Source: Eublepharis macularius (Eukaryota; Chordata; Lepidosauria; Squamata; Eublepharidae). From it: DNA of 64,000 bases. Positions 59,741 to 64,000 of this stretch are shown piece after piece. Each line of letters begins with the position of its first letter. The first letter of the stretch is position 1. The position numbers and the translations under genes were made by a program. The stretch spans positions 19,725,926 through 19,789,925 of the forward strand of contig NC_072802.1 of the NCBI RefSeq assembly GCF_028583425.1, in the 5' to 3' direction. The notes under the pieces were generated by a model. That model was not told where the DNA came from. It searched no databases and saw only the letters and a list, made by a program, of their open reading frames with translations.

Positions 59741-60856
59741 CTGTATTAAAAGTAAATTAAGCAGAGACAACAGTTACAACCAAATAGGACAATGTGATTT
59801 TGAAAACAGACTAGAATACAACAGATTGCATTTGTCCCTGATGGTCCCTCTAACTGCCGCTGTGAAATCCTATCAAGTTTTAACACTAGTGGTACCTGGA
59901 AAACAGTAAGCAACAGAACCAATCAACTGAATCAACCTTAGTCTTACAAAGACTGAGCACACTGAGTTCAGGGGAAGTTACATCTATGTATCTGATGGGT
60001 CATCATGTAGCAGGCTATCTCCATATGCCGATGTGAATAGGGAGGCTCAATTGGGAATGCATATTATCAGATTAAAGAAAGCTATGTGGGAGCTGTTCTC
60101 TTTGCAAAACAACAAAGCATATTCTGAAATACTTCTGTATAAACAGCCCAATATTGCCTGTGACTGTCATCCATAACTCATTTGGGTTCCTGATCTTCTA
60201 GGTTTGTACTAGACTTTGTTAAGGAAAAGTTTCCATTGAGATTCATAAATTCAGAGGGCTTTCAGAACTATCCCTAAAAACACTGGCTGAAAATTGGAGT
60301 AGTAAGGAATTCTTAACATTCTGCATACGATTAATAATATACGCTTCATATATATACACTGCCTTGCATTTCTCTTATCCTATGCTTTTTATTTGAGCTT
60401 ATGCATACATTTAAAATCCCATCGTGTGCTCTGCTTTCAGAGCAGAAAGCAAAGCATGGTAAAAATCTCATACATCAGTTGTTATAAAAGTACAAGATAA
60501 TTGAACATCAAAATAAATTGGAACACAATTTACATAATATCAAGCCACATAAGTAGAAATGTAAGTATGAAATTTTATAACTGAAGCTCACACAATAGGA
60601 ATTCTAAAATAATCACTGTGGTCTACTTCTGTCAAAACCCTTTACAGACAAGAGTTAAAGGGTCCTAAAGCCAGGTATTAATTTTATCTTGAAAGCAACA
60701 CTTAAATTTCAAACAAAGAGGCCCCTGACAATTTTCTACATCAATTTGCTGTACATTCCACACTTTAAATTATGGGTCTCTGCCACAAGTATTATTCTAT
60801 GGCATTCACACATTTGCTTCTACTCTTGCAAGATAGAAAATGAAATATATTTACAC

Positions 60857-60974
60857 CTTTGCTGCATCTGAAACAGTGTCCCAGTTGCCTCCGCTTAAAG
60901 AAAATTTTCCACTTCCTATTCGCAACAAGATTTCCTCAGGGGTATCATTGGGGCCATTGGCAAAAGGAGTATAC
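60857..60974 (-). CDS. RPS6KA6: RPS6KA6 (RSK4), third-last coding exon
   Basis: Acceptor TTTCAAACATAG, donor AAG|GTGTAA. The 118 bp begin with the third base of a glycine codon and continue 39 codons: [20 protein letters not shown], then [19 protein letters not shown]. This is kinase subdomains IX-X of the C-terminal domain. [14 protein letters not shown] is the RSK4 form (others have GPDDTPEEILARIG). The exon before it, with the HRDLKPSN and DFG motifs, is not in the window, so the gene continues past the right edge. The intron to the next exon is 1.1 kb. A hAT MITE sits 66 bp upstream (61041-61257). Confidence 0.96.
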
Positions 60975-61040
60975 CTATGTTTGAAAGAAAGAATTACAGC
61001 AAGTATAACCTCTAATTTATTCCAGTTTATGTTGTGTCAG

Positions 61041-61257
61041 CAGGGCTTTTTTTCAGCTGGAACACGGTGGAACGGATTTCCAGAACCTCTTTAAAATGGT
61101 CACATGGCTGGTGGCCCCGCCCCCTGATCTCCAGACAGAGGCAATCTAAACTCCCCTCTGTCTGGAGATCAGGGGGCGGGGCCACCAGCCATGTGACCAT
61201 TTTCTCTGAGGGCAACCCACTGAGTTCCACCACCTCTTTTCCCAGAAAAAAGCCCTG
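61041..61257. mobile_element. hAT-type palindromic MITE in an RPS6KA6 intron
   Basis: CAGGGCTTTTTTTCAGCTGG to AGAAAAAAGCCCTG, with a perfect 8-bp duplication, TGTGTCAG. It is the same family as 8606 and 10770. The arms are highly similar, so it is probably recent. Confidence 0.9.
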
Positions 61258-62072
61258 TGTGTCAGTATAGCTTTATCATCACTAAACACCATCAGGACTT
61301 ACTAAACATTGTCAAGACTTGTTCTCAATTAATAAGACTGTCCTAAAATACAGCATAAGCTTTTGGGTTTGCGGAGAAAAGGCACTTCAGGTTGCTTCCT
61401 CAACACCTGACATTCAGACGCTGGCAGCAGAGCTGCAGTTGGGGCACCATTTTAAGTTCTTGGGACTGACATGCAGCCAATCACATTTGGCTATGTAACT
61501 GCATCACAGAGAGCAAAGGAAGCTATTTCAGAGTATGGGCAATATGGAAGCGGCTCACTCTGAACTAGTTTCCTTTGCTTTCACTAATACTCTTTGGGCC
61601 AGACCAGATGTTGGCATCAGGGAAAGTAACAATGCCTTTGTATTATGTTTTGATATGCTTGCTAAACCATTCTTTTGCTAGCTTAAGGTTTTATGAGGTC
61701 ATCAAGGTGACCAAACTCAATTTCCCCAACCTTTTCTAATTTGAGCTGTAATTCATGAACCAGGTGGTCAATTTCAAATTTTAAAGCACAGTTGAAAAGC
61801 TAATAAACACCCATCTCAATAACTAATACCAGTAATGCCTCTATCCATTACAATTTATAAGGCATAAATCAAGTGAAAAGTCCATTTCCCCCTACATTTT
61901 TATACTGTTTATTGCATATGATGCTTTATATAATCCAGATAGTCACAGGAAATATATTAGATAACAATTGTAGCTTATTCTTTTGACTTTCCCATGAGCC
62001 TGAAAGAATTCATTCTGATATGCCATAAATAAGCACATGAGAACAGATCCATGTTTTATTTGATTTTTATCC

Positions 62073-62286
62073 AGCCCTAACCTGGATAGTCCAGGTGAGC
62101 CTGATCTTGTCAGATCTCAGAAGCGAAGCGTCAGCCTTGGTTAGTAATTGGATGAGAGACCTCCAACGAAGACCAGGGCTGCAGAGGCAGGCAATGGCAA
62201 ACCACCTCTGTTACTCTCTTGCCATGAAAATCCCACCAGGGGTCGCTATAAGTCAGCTATGACTTGAGGGAACTCTCCACCAACAA
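62073..62286 (+). mobile_element. 5S rRNA-derived SINE
   Basis: 62098-62160 keeps the 5S rRNA internal promoter in order: 'gatcttgtcagatctcag', AGCGAAGC (A box, consensus AGCTAAGC) and GGATGAGAGAC (C box, consensus GGATGGGAGAC). A body 'caggcaatggcaaaccacctctgt ... accaggggtcgctataagtcagctatgacttgagggaa' follows. It is a SINE, not a functional 5S gene, since the boxes carry substitutions and the tail is SINE-like. Confidence 0.8.
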
Positions 62287-62940
62287 CTGGATAATAAGTA
62301 ACCTTGTGTTACTGCAAAGAAATACCTTTCAGTTTTGTGAGTTCAGCACCTGTTCACAGTAGGCATGTCTTTATTTTCTAATGTTAAACTACAATTCACA
62401 ACTGCTAACATTTCAAATTGTTAATCATCTTCTGAGTCCTCAAGTTCAACTACAAAGACTCCATTTTTTTTCTGGTTGCTACATGTATGTCATTTATACA
62501 TAGCAGTAGCAAGTGAGTCCATATGACACGCATAAGCAGTTTGACATCTGACAGGAATGCATACACTGCATGATAACATCTCCAAAATTACAATTGGTGG
62601 AGGTGGTTCATGCATCCAATTGACGACAATATTGCCATCTCTATCTGTTATTCAACTATAATTTTTCGGGCTTAAGTATATTTTGCTTTGCAAACTGTGC
62701 TTCCAAATTCCTGCCTGGAAGTTGGCCCGAAGACTATGCATGAATAGGCAACAACCTATGCATGGGAGAAGTTGACTGAACTCCATCTCTACATGCTTCA
62801 TTTATAGAAGTAGTGTAGGTCATACATTTGATAGGTAAATTGCACATCTTCTCGAAAAACCCAAACCGTCCTTAGTTGACTGTATGTATTCTAGCAATTC
62901 TTGACTTTTTCCAGTAGTTTCATGGGAGTTAACTTACCCT

Positions 62941-63920
62941 GACCTGCAAAAGCACTGTGTCACAGCCAGTGAAAGCAGGTAGCGCCATCAAGGCAGTAGA
63001 TATGCTGTCCCAGGGAATTTCTGAAATTGGTTATGTCAATAAATCTTTGTGAGCTGCTGCGATGTTCTTCACCTCCAGGCAACCATTCCTTCCTTGATTG
63101 CATCTTTCAGCATTTTTGATAGAAATTTCAAAATCATCTGTAATTTCACTATGCATTTGTTTGCAAAGCATAACACAGAATATAGATTCTGCTAGCAGTT
63201 CAAATGCCTTCTCATTGCCCTTCGTCTTCTCACTAAATTCATTCCATCAGTGATGCAGGTAAGACCAGGTGGGACTAGTATGTTTTCTGCTGGAGAAAAC
63301 ATCTTCCCCAATACTATGGAAGATAAACAAGGCAGTGCTTACCAGAGTGAGCGATCTCCATGTGCAAGTGCCCACGGTCAAGTCTCAGAGGATGAGCTAG
63401 GACATCTCTTATATGCAACTTCAGCTGGTCTTGGGTTCAGCTTCCTTAACTTTACCATAACTGCATTTTGTCCTTTTATTGACTGTGGAAAAGGTTCTCA
63501 GGTGGTTTGGACATCTTGTCATAAAAACTGGCAGTTGTAGAGCTTACTTCCAAATGCATCTTGTTGCATGTCAAATATGCTGCTTCTCCCATTTCATACG
63601 CTATGGAGAAGATTCATGACCACATGAGAAGATTCATGCTCAGTGGACAAGCAAGCCAAATCTGCCTGACCATGGCTCACTGGATTCAGCCCACTGTTCA
63701 TCATCAGAACAACTACAGCTTGATATTTCTCTCGCCTTTTTTCATTCCAGTAACATGGAAATCCGCATGTGTCACTCTGCTGCATTGACCAATCATGCCT
63801 CCCAACTTCTTCAGAAACGTGCTCCTGTATTCTGATCTTAAATAGTGACACCTCCTGGACTGAGGCTAAATCCCTTCGTTCCTCCTGGTGTTTGAGTATT
63901 TTTGTCACCATCTTCTCTAC
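62941..63920 (-). pseudogene. Decayed coding remnant, transposon-like protein
   Basis: Several - strand frames can be read in sequence but are broken by stops and shifts. 63911-63594 is a 105-codon open frame containing SLFKIRIQEHVSEEVG and HGQADLACLSTEHESSHVV. 63240-63125 gives EKAFELLAESIFCVMLCKQM. 63021-62941 gives EIPWDSISTALMALPAFTGCDTV. The last piece has the pattern 'ALxxLxAFTGCDxxSA' found in many uncharacterised animal proteins that occur in many copies and may be mobile. Because it is broken, it is scored as a pseudogene. The family name is uncertain. It lies in an RPS6KA6 intron, on the same strand. Confidence 0.4.
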
Positions 63921-64000
63921 TGCCTGGTCTACATGAATTAACTAGGGTTGCTAGAGAAATTCTCTTAATTCTTCTTTACCCAATTTCTCTCTGAAATTCA

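Noticed and set aside
62098..62160. A 5S rRNA gene
   Set aside because: Only the promoter-bearing part is present, with substitutions in both boxes, and it is followed by a SINE body.

Overview
The window is eukaryotic nuclear DNA from a vertebrate, most likely a squamate reptile (a lizard). Coding sequence occurs only as short exons with GT/AG splice sites and matching reading phases. The rest is AT-rich intron or intergenic DNA packed with amniote-type repeats. A tRNA-derived SINE of the type known as Sauria SINE (53099-53394), a 5S rRNA-derived SINE (62073-62286), CORE/MIR-like SINEs, CR1/L2-like LINE debris and many hAT-type nonautonomous elements support this. The species cannot be fixed from the sequence.

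Three protein-coding loci are supported. (1) Three + strand exons at 12117-12322, 13887-14008 and 17228-17389 join in phase and end at a stop followed by AATAAA. They form the 3' part of a gene I do not recognise. (2) Three + strand exons at 23000-23040, 27163-27278 and 28653-29612 also join in phase. The first two encode a cylicin N-terminal domain with the RPGTKRRSKPS signature. The third is a 320-codon, low-complexity Pro/Ser/Thr/Glu-rich exon with a run of cysteines. This is a cylicin-like gene, probably CYLC1. (3) On the - strand, 60974-60857, 59740-59600 and 59504-59379 are the last three coding exons of RPS6KA6 (RSK4). They cover the end of the C-terminal kinase domain and the tail; the rest of the gene lies beyond the right edge. 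The convergent CYLC1 / RPS6KA6 arrangement is, to my knowledge, also that of the mammalian X chromosome, which supports both identifications.

Layout: 1-12000 is intergenic or intronic DNA with nested DNA transposons. 12-17.4 kb holds the unidentified gene. 17.4-23 kb is repeat-bearing spacer. 23-29.6 kb holds the cylicin-like gene, whose 3' end was not found. 30-57 kb has no firm exon and contains SINEs, five copies of a TAGAGATGGGCACGAAC-ended hAT family (two of them from 23.8 kb), and a broken non-LTR retrotransposon (48.34-50.19 kb). 59.4-61 kb holds the 3' end of RPS6KA6. 62.9-63.9 kb on the - strand holds a decayed transposon-like coding remnant.

The most interesting non-genic signals are two copies of an interspersed repeat that folds like a minimal hammerhead ribozyme; a 192-bp almost perfect palindrome flanked by 17-bp direct repeats inside an old LINE; and two subfamilies of a palindromic element that share a core but have different, symmetrically replaced ends.
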